64,000 nt of DNA. Source: Mycolicibacterium pulveris (GTDB taxonomy: Bacteria; Actinomycetota; Actinomycetes; Mycobacteriales; Mycobacteriaceae). The stretch spans positions 4,898,001 to 4,962,000 of the forward strand of contig NZ_AP022599.1 in NCBI RefSeq assembly GCF_010725725.1, written 5' to 3'. Numbering within the stretch: position 1 is the first letter of the stretch; every line of letters begins with the position of its first letter. This document shows positions 41,186-49,863 of the stretch, piece after piece. The notes under the pieces are model-generated. The model was not told where the DNA came from, made no database searches, and saw only the letters and a list, made by a program, of their open reading frames with translations. The translations under genes and the position numbers were made by a program.

Positions 41186-42343
41186 ATGTGGAGTCGGGCG
41201 GCGATCCTGCACGACGTCGGCGGCCCGTGGTCGGTTGAGGATTTCCGGTTGGATCCGCCGCGCGCCGGCGAAGTTCTCGTCGAGATGGCGGCGGCCGGTC
41301 TGTGTCATTCCGATGACCACATCCTCAAAGGCGATATGTCGGTGTCCAACGAGGTGGCTCGTCAGTACGGTCTGACGCCGATGTTCCCCACCATCGGTGG
41401 GCACGAGGGAGCCGGAACCGTCATCGAAATCGGCGACGGCGTCGCGGATTTCGCTGTCGGTGACCACGTGGTGATGTCGTTTGTCGCGGTGTGCGGCCAG
41501 TGCCGGTGGTGCGCGTCGGGGATGGAGTATCTGTGCGACGAGGGCGCGGGCACGATGACGCCCGGGATGCCGACCGATCAGACCTTTCGGCACCACACCG
41601 CTGATGGGCAGCCGCTGGGGCATCTCTCCAAAGTCGGTGCGTTCGCCAAACACACTGTGGTGTCGGCCCATTCGCTGGTCAAGATCGCGCCTGACCTGCC
41701 GCTGGTATCCGGCGCGTTGCTGTCGTGTGCGGTGCCGACCGGGTACGGTTCGGCGGCGAACCGGGCGAACGTGTGCGGCGGCGACACCGTGGTGGTGATC
41801 GGCGCGGGCGGTATCGGCACCGCCGCGATCCAGGGGGCACGCATCAACGGTGCCGCGCAGATCGTGGCCGTCGACCCCGTCGAGTTCAAGCAGAAGTCCG
41901 CGCTGACTTTCGGTGCCACGCACAGCGTCTCCACCGTCGAGCAAGCCCTCGATCTGGTGCGCGACCTGACGCACGGGGTGATGGCCGACGCGGTGATCGC
42001 CTCACCGTCGTTGATCGCCGGAGAGGACGTCAACGCCTATCTGAAGCTGACGCGCAAGGGCGGAACCTGTGTGCTCACCGGAATGACCGCGCAGACAACG
42101 CGTTCGGTCAAGATCGCGCTGCAAGATTTCATCCTGTGGAACAAAAACCTGGTCGGCACGGTGTTCGGGTCCTGCAATCCGAGGGTCGATATCGCTCGTC
42201 TGGCCCGCTTGTATCGGTCGGGCCAGCTGCAGCTCGACGAGATGATCACCCGGCGGTACCGGCTCGACGACATCAACGCCGCCTATGCCGATCTGTTGGA
42301 CGGCAGACTGATCCGCGGCGTGATCGATTACGCGCTGGACTGA
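41186..42343 (+). CDS. Zinc alcohol dehydrogenase, NDMA-dependent (mycofactocin-type) family
   Basis: A 385-residue medium-chain dehydrogenase. Catalytic zinc ligands are GLCHSDDH and GGHEGAG, the structural zinc loop is CGQCRWCASGMEYLC, and the cofactor site is VVVIGAGGIGTAAIQGA. Overall pattern fits the actinobacterial NDMA-dependent group, whose tightly held NAD is recycled via mycofactocin. That link is family knowledge; no mft genes are in the window. It starts two bases after the P450 and probably oxidises its product. Confidence 0.9.
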   Translation: MWSRAAILHDVGGPWSVEDFRLDPPRAGEVLVEMAAAGLCHSDDHILKGDMSVSNEVARQYGLTPMFPTIGGHEGAGTVIEIGDGVADFAVGDHVVMSFVAVCGQCRWCASGMEYLCDEGAGTMTPGMPTDQTFRHHTADGQPLGHLSKVGAFAKHTVVSAHSLVKIAPDLPLVSGALLSCAVPTGYGSAANRANVCGGDTVVVIGAGGIGTAAIQGARINGAAQIVAVDPVEFKQKSALTFGATHSVSTVEQALDLVRDLTHGVMADAVIASPSLIAGEDVNAYLKLTRKGGTCVLTGMTAQTTRSVKIALQDFILWNKNLVGTVFGSCNPRVDIARLARLYRSGQLQLDEMITRRYRLDDINAAYADLLDGRLIRGVIDYALD

Positions 42344-42352
42344 ACCGCTGCG

Positions 42353-42592
42353 CTAGTAGTGGCCGAGCGGCCGGCAGAGGTTCGTGATCGGGTTCCAGTA
42401 CTGCCCGGTCGGGCAGTTCAGCGGGACCGTTGCCACCGGACCCCGGCACACGTTGTCGACCGGATCCCACCACTGTCCGGCCGGGCAGTTGATCGGCTGC
42501 GCCGCGCCGACCGCCGACATGGCCACCGAGAAGGCGGCGATCGGCGCGGCGGCGGCCGCCATCACCATCGAGCGACAAATGATCTTCCTCAT
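42353..42592 (-). CDS. Small secreted protein with two Cys/Trp repeats
   Basis: A 79-residue preprotein (signal: MVMAAAAAPIAAFSVAMSAV). The mature part is a tandem repeat: NCPAGQWWDPVDNVCRG and NCPTGQYWNPITNLCRP, each with two cysteines and paired aromatics, ending GHY. It looks like a tiny disulfide-stabilised exported peptide. ATG 42592 is preferred. It is convergent with the alcohol dehydrogenase. The function is unknown. Confidence 0.75.
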   Translation of the reverse strand: MRKIICRSMVMAAAAAPIAAFSVAMSAVGAAQPINCPAGQWWDPVDNVCRGPVATVPLNCPTGQYWNPITNLCRPLGHY

Positions 42593-42630
42593 GCGTTCAT
42601 CCTGCCCCATGCGCCCCGGCTTCAAACGCC

Positions 42631-42691
42631 CAGATCGACGAAAAGTCGCGATCTACTCGCACTTTCCCGCCCGTTTGTCCCTTTGGGCAAA
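42631..42691. repeat. Dispersed palindromic intergenic element, copy 2
   Basis: This stretch aligns without gaps to 5632-5692 over about 60 bases, sharing AGATCGACG, ACTCG, CCCGCCC, GTCC and TTTGGGC. Here the second hairpin is eroded (only GCCC/GGGC remain), but another stem AGATCG/CGATCT (42632-42637 and 42649-42654) is present. It lies just downstream of the P450 at 42694 and could help end its transcript. Confidence 0.65.
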
Positions 42692-42693
42692 AA

Positions 42694-43905
42694 TCAGCGC
42701 ACCAGCATGCGCAGGCGTTGCCAGCCGCGCACCGTCGACGTCGGCGCCAGCTGCGCGCTGTCGTAGTCGATGTCCCACTCCGGCCACCGGTTGAGCAGCT
42801 CGTCGAGCGCGACGCGGCCCTCCAACCTCGCGAGGTTGGCCCCCAGGCAGTAGTGCAGCCCCTTGCCGAACGTGAGGTGGGAGATGTTGGGCCGATGGAT
42901 GTTGAACGTGTCGGGATCGGAGTAGCGGCGCGGGTCCCGGTTGGCGGCGCCGAACAGCAGCAGCATCGCCGAACCGGCGGGCACCGTCGTGCCGTAGCAC
43001 TCGAAATCGCGTGCCATGTACCGCGCGACGTGCGGGCCGGTCGGCTCGAACCGCAGCGTCTCATCGACCGTGCGCCCCAGCAGCGAGCGGTCCTCGACGA
43101 CCTCGCGCCGCTGATCCGGGTGCTCGGCAAGCACTTTGGCCAGCCAGCCGATGAGGCGTCCGGTCGTTTCGTTGCCCGCGCCCGCGACCACCTGGGTGTA
43201 GTGCAGCACCTCTTTGCGGGTCAGCTTGCGCGTCACACCGTTCTCGTCGGTGAACTCGACGTTCAACAGCGCGGTCATCAAGTCGTCAGACGGGTTCTTC
43301 GAGCGCCACTCGACGTAGTCCGCGTAGATGCTGCCGTCGGCGATCTTGTCGGCGTTCACCACCTTCATCGGCGCGCCCGGCTTTGTCCGCAGGTTGGCGT
43401 CGTTGGCGTCGCGAACCGAAACCTGTTCGGACTCTGGAATTCCCAACAACATGCCGATGACCCGCATGGGCATCATCGATGCGAGTTCGGCGATGATGTC
43501 GAAGCCCTCGGATCCGACCAGCGGATCGAGGCAGCCGATACAGTAGCGCCGGATCTGATCCTCGATCTCGGCCATTCGGCGTGGGGTGAACACCCGCGAC
43601 ATCAAGCCCCGCAGCATCGTGTGGATCGGCGGATCCTCGAACATCATCACGCCCTTGGGCATGTCGAAGTCGGACTTGATCAGTTCGAGAATGTCGCTGC
43701 GCTGGTTCGAGAACGTCTCCCAGTTCGCCAGGGCCTTCTCGACGTCGGCATGGCGAGACAGCGCCCAGAAGTCGTAGCGCTCGTTGTAGTAGATCGGCGC
43801 CTCCTCGCGGAGCCGCGCATAGGTCGGGTACGGGTTGGCGGTGATGTTGACGTCGTAAGGGTCGTAGTAGACGTCGGTATCAGAGCCGGGACTGGCGACG
43901 CTCAT
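42694..43905 (-). CDS. Cytochrome P450
   Basis: A 403-residue P450 with I-helix VVAGAGNETTGRL, ExxR in DETLRFEP, and haem loop FGKGLHYCLGANLARLEGR. The N-terminus YYDPYDVNITANPYPTYARL is typical of mycobacterial soluble P450s. It is divergent from a TetR gene with a 20-base palindrome in between, so it is probably the repressed target. It is not clearly part of the catabolic block regulon since it lacks the A/T-rich motif. Confidence 0.93.
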   Translation of the reverse strand: MSVASPGSDTDVYYDPYDVNITANPYPTYARLREEAPIYYNERYDFWALSRHADVEKALANWETFSNQRSDILELIKSDFDMPKGVMMFEDPPIHTMLRGLMSRVFTPRRMAEIEDQIRRYCIGCLDPLVGSEGFDIIAELASMMPMRVIGMLLGIPESEQVSVRDANDANLRTKPGAPMKVVNADKIADGSIYADYVEWRSKNPSDDLMTALLNVEFTDENGVTRKLTRKEVLHYTQVVAGAGNETTGRLIGWLAKVLAEHPDQRREVVEDRSLLGRTVDETLRFEPTGPHVARYMARDFECYGTTVPAGSAMLLLFGAANRDPRRYSDPDTFNIHRPNISHLTFGKGLHYCLGANLARLEGRVALDELLNRWPEWDIDYDSAQLAPTSTVRGWQRLRMLVR

Positions 43906-43952
43906 GACTTCCTCTACTTCAACAGGCTGACGGCGGCTGCCCGCTCCCTCGT

Positions 43953-43972
43953 TGTTGGGCGATCGCCCAACA
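43953..43972. promoter_or_regulatory. TetR operator, 20-base perfect palindrome
   Basis: TGTTGGGCGATCGCCCAACA is perfectly symmetrical. It lies 14 bases upstream of the TetR ATG and 47 bases upstream of the P450 ATG, the classic place for a TetR-type repressor acting on both divergent promoters. Confidence 0.8.
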
Positions 43973-43986
43973 TTTATGCTGGGCCC

Positions 43987-44583
43987 ATGTCTAGCAGCCC
44001 CGTTGACCAGCGGTCAAGGGCTCCTCGCGAGTCGGCGACCCGGCGGGCGCTGATCGAGGCGACGGCCCAGGTGATGCTGGAAGACGGATACGCCGCGGCC
44101 ACCTCGCGGCGGGTCGCGGCCAAGGCCGGCGTCAAGCCCGCGCTGGTGCACTACTACTTCCCCACCATGGACGACCTCTACCTCGCGGTGCTGCGGGCCG
44201 GAGCCGAGGCCAACCTGGCCAAACAGCGACAGGCGTTGGTCGAGGACCAGCCTCTGCACGCGCTCTGGCGGCTCAACAGCGCACACGGCGCCCAACTGTG
44301 GATGGAGTTCATGGCGCTGGCCAATCACCGCAAGGCGATCCGCAGCGAGATCGCCGCGTACGCCGAGCGCTTCGGCGAGGCCGAGGAGGACGCGGTGAGG
44401 CTTGCGCTGCGGGCGCACGACGTCGACTTCGAGGAGTTTCCCCCGGTGGTCATGTCGATGATCCTGACCAGCCTGGCCCGGGTGCTGTTGCTGGAGCGCG
44501 GACTCGGTATCACCCGAGGTCACGCCGAGGCGCAGGCGTTCATCGAGCGTCACCTTCACCGCTTCGAAATCCCCACAAAGTGA
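43987..44583 (+). CDS. TetR-family transcriptional regulator
   Basis: A 198-residue regulator. The DNA-binding part is TRRALIEATAQVMLEDGYAA, then RRVAAKAGVKPALVHYYFP. The C-terminal ligand pocket is helical and ends RHLHRFEIP. It most likely represses itself and the divergent P450 through the 20-base palindrome. The mmpS-mmpL operon follows 158 bases downstream on the same strand and could also be under its control, as in other TetR/mmpS-mmpL loci. Confidence 0.9.
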   Translation: MSSSPVDQRSRAPRESATRRALIEATAQVMLEDGYAAATSRRVAAKAGVKPALVHYYFPTMDDLYLAVLRAGAEANLAKQRQALVEDQPLHALWRLNSAHGAQLWMEFMALANHRKAIRSEIAAYAERFGEAEEDAVRLALRAHDVDFEEFPPVVMSMILTSLARVLLLERGLGITRGHAEAQAFIERHLHRFEIPTK

Positions 44584-44741
44584 CCCAAACCGCACCGCCG
44601 CATTGGTAGTGACCAGCAACACACTGACTTGAGCTAACCTAGGCCGAAATGAGAAGTTATACGGGCTAAGTACGCACGACTGACCGCAACCAGATACGAA
44701 AGCAAGGGGCGCGCCAGGATGGACGGTATGGGTCGGGGACG

Positions 44742-45176
44742 ATGCGTGTGATCGGCCTCGCCAAGCGGGTGTGGATACCGCTCGTGATCATCGTGGTGAT
44801 CGGTGTGGCCGGATTCACCGTGCAGCGGGTCCGTACCTTCTTCGGCGCCGAGGGCATCATCACCACACCGAAGGTGTTCGCAGACGACCCTGAACCGTTC
44901 GACCCCAAGGTCGTCACCTACGAGATCTTCGGCACCGGTACCTACGCCGACATCAACTACCTCGATCTGGACGCCAAGCCGATCCGCGTCGACGGTGCGT
45001 CGCTGCCGTGGTCGCTGACCTTGCAGACGACCGCTCCGTCGGCCGCCCCCAACATCGTCGCGCAGGGCGACGGGCAGTCCATCACCTGCCGGATCACCGT
45101 CGACGATGAAGTCAAAGACGAGAGAACCTCCACCGGCGTGAATGCCCAGACCTTCTGTTACGTGAAATCCGCATGA
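44742..45176 (+). CDS. MmpS-family membrane accessory protein
   Basis: A 144-residue protein with one N-terminal transmembrane helix ([18 protein letters not shown]) and a periplasmic beta domain: [20 protein letters not shown], ending in Cys residues SITCRIT and FCYVKSA, as in MmpS4/MmpS5. MmpS proteins assist the MmpL exporter encoded next. The MmpL start overlaps this stop (ATGA). A possible but weak iron-box half (GCTAACCTAG) lies at 44633. Confidence 0.93.
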   Translation: MRVIGLAKRVWIPLVIIVVIGVAGFTVQRVRTFFGAEGIITTPKVFADDPEPFDPKVVTYEIFGTGTYADINYLDLDAKPIRVDGASLPWSLTLQTTAPSAAPNIVAQGDGQSITCRITVDDEVKDERTSTGVNAQTFCYVKSA

Positions 45177-48082
45177 GCGTGCCGACGAGCGAGGCGCCAA
45201 CCGACGCCTTCCCTCCGGCCAGGCACACCGCACGTCCGTTCATCCCGAGGATGATCCGCAAGTTCGCGGTGCCGATCATCCTGGCCTGGATCCTGCTCAT
45301 CGCGGTGCTGAATGTCGTTGCGCCGCAGCTGGAGACGGTCGGCCAGATGCGCGCGGTGTCGATGAGCCCCGAAGAGGCGCCGTCGATGATCGCGATGAAG
45401 CGCGTCGGCACGGTCTTCGAAGAGTACGACTCCGACAGTTCGGCGATGATCGTCTTGGAGGGCGAAGAGCCTTTGGGCGACGACGCCCGCGCGTTCTACG
45501 ACGAGATCGTGGCCCAGCTGGAGGCCGACACCGCGCACGTCCAGAGCGTCCAGGACTTCTGGAGCGACCCGCTGACCGCGGCGGGGGCACAGAGCAACGA
45601 CGGCAAGGCCGTCTATGTGCAGGCCTATCTCGCCGGCAATCAGGGTGAGAGCCTGGCCAACGAATCGGTGCAGGCCGTCCAGGACATCGTGGCCGGCATC
45701 GAGCCGCCGGCGGGTGTCAAGGCCTATGTGACGGGCCCCGCCGCGTTGAGCGCGGATCAGCACATCGCCAGTGACCGCAGCATGCGGCTGATCGAGGCCG
45801 TCACCTTCACGGTGATCATCACGATGCTGCTGCTGGTCTACCGCTCGATCGTCACGGTGCTGGTCACGCTGCTGATGGTCGTGCTGCAGCTGGCCGCGAC
45901 CCGCGGCGTGGTGTCCTTCCTCGGCTACCACGAGATCATCGGGCTGTCGCCGTTTGCGACCAACCTGCTGGTCACGTTGGCCATCGCCGCGGGCACCGAC
46001 TACGCGATCTTCCTCAACGGTCGATATCAGGAGGCCCGAGGCGCCGGCGAGGACCGCGAATCGGCCTTCTACACCATGTTCGGCGGCACGGCCCATGTGG
46101 TGCTCGGGTCGGGTCTGACGATTGCCGGTGCCACCTTCTGCCTGAGCTTCACCAGGCTGCCCTACTTCCAGTCGCTCGGCGTTCCGCTCGCCATCGGCAT
46201 GGTGACCTGTGTGTTCGCTGCGCTGACGCTCGGCTCGTCGATCATCACGGTGGCGAGCCGGTTCGGCAATGTGCTCGAACCCAAGCGGGCGATGCGGGTG
46301 CGCGGCTGGCGCAAGATCGGTGCCGCCGTGGTGCGGTGGCCGGGCCCGATTTTGGTCGCCGCGATCGCGCTCTCGCTGGTCGGCCTGCTCGCGCTGCCGG
46401 GCTACCGCACCCACTACAACGACAGGACCTACCTGCCCGCGGACCTGCCTGCCAACCTGGGTTACGCGGCCGCCGACCGGCACTTCTCACAGGCGCGGAT
46501 GAACCCCGAGCTGCTGATGGTCGAAAGCGACCACGACCTGCGCAACTCGACGGACTTCCTGGTCATCGACAAGATCGCCAAGGCGGTCTTCCGGGTGCCG
46601 GGGATCTCCCGGGTGCAGGCCATCACCCGCCCCGACGGCAAGCCGATCGAGCACACCTCGATCCCGTTCTTGATCAGCATGCAGGGCACCACCCAGCAGA
46701 TGAACCAGAAGTATCTGCAGGACCGCATGGCCGACATGCTGGTTCAGGCCGACGAGATGTCCAAGACCATCGAGAACATGGAACGGATGTCGGCGCTGAC
46801 CGTGCAGATGGCCGACGTCACCCACTCGATGGTGACGAAGATGAGGGACATGACGGCCAGCGTGGCCGAAATGCGCGACAGCATCGCCAATTTCGACGAC
46901 TTCTTCCGGCCGATCCGCAACTACTTCTACTGGGAACCGCACTGCTACAACATCCCGATCTGTTGGGCGTTCCGGTCGGTCTTCGACACCCTCGACGGCA
47001 TCAACACGATGACCGACGACATCCAGGACATGCTTCCGGACATGGAGCGCCTCGACGAGCTGATGCCGCAGATGGTCGTGCTGATGCCGTCGATGATCGA
47101 GACGATGAAGACCATGCGGACGATGATGCTGACCATGTATGCCACCCAGAAGGGGCTGCAGGATCAGATGGCCGCCATGCAGGAGAACTCGACCGCCATG
47201 GGCGATGCCTTCGACGCGTCCATGAACGACGACTCGTTCTACCTTCCGCCGGAAGTGTTCGAGAACGAAGACTTCAAGAAGGGCATGGAGAACTTCATCT
47301 CCCCCGACGGGAAGTCGGTGCGCTTCATCATCTCTCACGACGGTGACCCGATGACCCCGGAGGGCATCGCCCGCATCGACGACATCAAGCAGGCGGCCAA
47401 GGAGGCCATCAAGGGCACCCCGCTGGAGGGATCCAAGATCTATCTGGCCGGCACGGCCGCGGTGTTCAAGGACATGGCCGACGGCAACGCCTACGACCTG
47501 ACGATCGCCGCGATCGCATCGTTGGCGCTGATCTTCATCATCATGCTGCTCATCACCCGAAGCGTGGTCGCGGCGGCGGTGATCGTCGGCACCGTGGTGC
47601 TGTCGCTGGGCGCGTCGTTCGGCCTTTCGATCCTCATCTGGCAGCACATCCTCGGGATCAACCTGCACTGGATGGTGATGGCGATGTCGGTCATCATCCT
47701 GTTGGCGGTCGGCGCCGACTACAACCTGCTGCTGGTGGCCCGGCTCAAAGAGGAACTCCACGCCGGCATCAACACCGGCATCATCCGCGCGATGGGCGGC
47801 AGCGGCTCGGTGGTGACCTCGGCGGGCCTGGTGTTCGCCTTCACGATGATGTCGATGGCGGTCAGCGAATTGACGGTAATCGGGCAGGTCGGCACCACAA
47901 TCGGGTTAGGCTTGCTGTTCGACACGCTGGTGGTTCGTGCCTTCATGACGCCCTCGATCGCGGCGTTGATGGGCAAATGGTTCTGGTGGCCCCAACGGGT
48001 CCGTCAGCGACCCGTACCATCGGCGTGGCCGAAATCTAGAGAGCTCGCAGAGGTGGCGGGTCACGAAGGAGGGCAGCGTTGA
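45173..48082 (+). CDS. MmpL-family RND lipid/siderophore exporter
   Basis: A 969-residue RND transporter with about 12 helices and two large periplasmic loops; the second is long and Met/Asp-rich (residues about 480-760), as in the MmpL4/MmpL5 cluster. Proton-relay motifs are [16 protein letters not shown] after helix 4 and [16 protein letters not shown]. The loop includes a Cys pair ([12 protein letters not shown]). Coupled with MmpS, it probably exports a glycolipid, siderophore or xenobiotic. The next gene starts inside its stop (TTGA). Confidence 0.94.
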   Translation: MSVPTSEAPTDAFPPARHTARPFIPRMIRKFAVPIILAWILLIAVLNVVAPQLETVGQMRAVSMSPEEAPSMIAMKRVGTVFEEYDSDSSAMIVLEGEEPLGDDARAFYDEIVAQLEADTAHVQSVQDFWSDPLTAAGAQSNDGKAVYVQAYLAGNQGESLANESVQAVQDIVAGIEPPAGVKAYVTGPAALSADQHIASDRSMRLIEAVTFTVIITMLLLVYRSIVTVLVTLLMVVLQLAATRGVVSFLGYHEIIGLSPFATNLLVTLAIAAGTDYAIFLNGRYQEARGAGEDRESAFYTMFGGTAHVVLGSGLTIAGATFCLSFTRLPYFQSLGVPLAIGMVTCVFAALTLGSSIITVASRFGNVLEPKRAMRVRGWRKIGAAVVRWPGPILVAAIALSLVGLLALPGYRTHYNDRTYLPADLPANLGYAAADRHFSQARMNPELLMVESDHDLRNSTDFLVIDKIAKAVFRVPGISRVQAITRPDGKPIEHTSIPFLISMQGTTQQMNQKYLQDRMADMLVQADEMSKTIENMERMSALTVQMADVTHSMVTKMRDMTASVAEMRDSIANFDDFFRPIRNYFYWEPHCYNIPICWAFRSVFDTLDGINTMTDDIQDMLPDMERLDELMPQMVVLMPSMIETMKTMRTMMLTMYATQKGLQDQMAAMQENSTAMGDAFDASMNDDSFYLPPEVFENEDFKKGMENFISPDGKSVRFIISHDGDPMTPEGIARIDDIKQAAKEAIKGTPLEGSKIYLAGTAAVFKDMADGNAYDLTIAAIASLALIFIIMLLITRSVVAAAVIVGTVVLSLGASFGLSILIWQHILGINLHWMVMAMSVIILLAVGADYNLLLVARLKEELHAGINTGIIRAMGGSGSVVTSAGLVFAFTMMSMAVSELTVIGQVGTTIGLGLLFDTLVVRAFMTPSIAALMGKWFWWPQRVRQRPVPSAWPKSRELAEVAGHEGGQR

Positions 48083-48405
48083 AGCGCTCGATAGCTGGGA
48101 TAGCCCTGACCGCGGCGGCGCTGGCGTTCGCGGCGCCCGCGGCCGCCGACCCCGACACCGTGTTCGCCGCAGAGCTGCACGCCTACGGGATCTACGGGCA
48201 GCGGGACTACAACGCGTGGATCGGGAAGATCAGCTGCAAACGGTTGCGCAACAACGTCGACCACAACGCCAACGACTCGGCGAAGTTCATTTTCGACCAG
48301 TTGCAGCGGGGCAGCACCACCGAACAGGCGTGGCTGTTCCTCGGCGCGGCGCTACGCACGTATTGCCCGGACAAGCTGCCGATTCTCGACGACGTGACGC
48401 GATGA
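48079..48405 (+). CDS. Secreted DUF732-type protein linked to MmpL
   Basis: A 108-residue preprotein (signal: [18 protein letters not shown]). The mature domain begins [20 protein letters not shown] and has two cysteines (ISCKRL, TYCPDK), the DUF732 layout. Its TTG start overlaps the MmpL TGA and has AAGGAGGG just before, so it is made together with the exporter. It may be a periplasmic accessory; this is inference. Confidence 0.85.
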   Translation: MKRSIAGIALTAAALAFAAPAAADPDTVFAAELHAYGIYGQRDYNAWIGKISCKRLRNNVDHNANDSAKFIFDQLQRGSTTEQAWLFLGAALRTYCPDKLPILDDVTR

Positions 48406-48419
48406 CAAGGAGTCGCACA

Positions 48420-48860
48420 GTGTTACGCAAGATCAGCATCGCACTCGCCGCCGCCGCCAGCGCGGCCGTGCTCGTTCCGGCAACGGCGTCCGCGGACGCC
48501 ACCGACGACTATCCGATCCCCAACCGGATGCTCAAGACCACGTGCACGGTCGATCAGTACATGGCCGCGGTCCGCGACACCGACCCGGTGTACTACGAGC
48601 GCTACATGATCGACTACAACAACAAGTCCCCCGACGTCCAGCAGGGCGCCCGGGACCGCATCTACTGGTACTTCTCGTTGGAATATCCCGGTCGCCGCGC
48701 CTACTCGGAGCACGTCGCGACCAACGTCTTCTACGAGCAGATGGCGTTTCGGTGGCCCAACTGGGCGAAGCTGTTCTTCAACAACAAGGGCGTCGTGGCC
48801 CACGGCACCGAGGTGTGCGCCAACTACCCGCCGCACGACCCGTCCGTGTGGGTCTGGTGA
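48420..48860 (+). CDS. Secreted DUF5078-type protein linked to MmpL
   Basis: A 146-residue preprotein. GTG 48420 is preferred because AAGGAG is seven bases upstream; an ATG at 48402 overlapping the DUF732 stop is possible. The signal (IALAAAASAAVLVPATASA) precedes DATDDYPIPNRMLKTTCTVD. Two Cys residues and many aromatics (DRIYWYFSLEYPGRRAYSEH) suggest a compact exported domain. DUF732 and DUF5078 genes are often found beside mmpL genes, from memory; the function is unknown. Confidence 0.84.
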   Translation: MLRKISIALAAAASAAVLVPATASADATDDYPIPNRMLKTTCTVDQYMAAVRDTDPVYYERYMIDYNNKSPDVQQGARDRIYWYFSLEYPGRRAYSEHVATNVFYEQMAFRWPNWAKLFFNNKGVVAHGTEVCANYPPHDPSVWVW

Positions 48861-48862
48861 CG

Positions 48863-49600
48863 TTACGGTAGCGCGCTGAGCACCACGCCCAGCGGGTTCG
48901 GCGGGGTCGCAACCGGATGGGGCACGCTCGGCTGCTCGGCGGATTCGTCGATCGTCTCTTCTGCCGCCGCGACGACGGGGACAGCGCTGACCCCGGTGAC
49001 CCCGGTCTCGGTCGCCGCACCTGAGCTGATGCGCACCGACTGCGATCGTCGCGGCACGTCAGGGGCGACGTAGATCTTCAGCGACGACTCCGGGGCGGCC
49101 CCCGGCGGCACAGGAACCGCCACCACCGAGGTATTGGCCGCCGGCCGGCTGTCGGCCGACGCGGCCTCCGGCTGCCCGCCGAGCGCCGGGACGACAGCGA
49201 AGAACGCGATCACACCGGTCACGACGAGGGTCGCCGCGCGCAGGTGGGGCCCGAACCTGCGCCGACGACGACGCCCGAGCCCGGTGAGGGGTGCGCTGCC
49301 GCGCACCTCGAAGCCCAAGTCCAGCAACCACTTCCGAAGCCGTGCCGCGTTCGCTTCGACGTCGTCGGGGTAGCTCAGCGAAACGGACTTCACCACGTGG
49401 CCGCTGGCGTCGGCGATGGTCAGCGCCCCGCGCACCGCCGCCTGATAGTCGGCGATCTCGTCGTCGTGGGTGTCGACGGGGACGTCGACGTGGTCGTGGT
49501 CGAGGGCGGACGCATCCGGGGCACCTGCGTCCAGCAGCGTCCAGGAGATCCCGGCCGAGGTCATCGAAAGCCTGAGCACTGTCTGCACCGCTGCCCCCAT
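48863..49600 (-). CDS. Mycobacterial membrane protein with N-terminal DUF7159-like domain
   Basis: A 245-residue protein. The N-terminal 100 residues (VLRLSMTSAGISWTLLDAGA, HDHVDVPVDTHDDEIADYQA) are like the mycobacterial group whose cytosolic domain precedes one transmembrane helix, here LRAATLVVTGVIAFFAVVPA. The extracellular part is Ala/Pro/Val-rich and low complexity. It faces the mmpS-mmpL operon, with 2 bases between stops. The function is unknown. Confidence 0.72.
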   Translation of the reverse strand: MGAAVQTVLRLSMTSAGISWTLLDAGAPDASALDHDHVDVPVDTHDDEIADYQAAVRGALTIADASGHVVKSVSLSYPDDVEANAARLRKWLLDLGFEVRGSAPLTGLGRRRRRRFGPHLRAATLVVTGVIAFFAVVPALGGQPEAASADSRPAANTSVVAVPVPPGAAPESSLKIYVAPDVPRRSQSVRISSGAATETGVTGVSAVPVVAAAEETIDESAEQPSVPHPVATPPNPLGVVLSALP

Positions 49601-49863
49601 CCCTGTCGATCCGCTGAGCGCTACAGCGAATATCGCTGGCGACCCGGTGGCGTTACAGAACCGCAGGCAACGAGGTTGCTCGGCAGGGCTTCGGACGGGG
49701 CGTTAGGTTCCCTCAGCCCGGGCCCTAGAATGTTGCCCGTCGCGGCCCGTGGGTCACCGATGCCGCAGGCCGACAGGGGTAATGCGCCGCGCGGTACCCG
49801 AATCTGGTAAAAACTAAGACGGCCTAACACTCTAGGGAGGAGCTCCGCCGAGGTGATTGGCTG

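Noticed and set aside
44624..44642. IdeR iron box before mmpS
   Set aside because: Only the right half (GCTAACCTAG) fits; overall about 12 of 19 positions match the consensus, too weak to call.
44719..44751. Ten-codon frame overlapping the mmpS start
   Set aside because: It has no ribosome site, no conservation evidence and no patterned codons.
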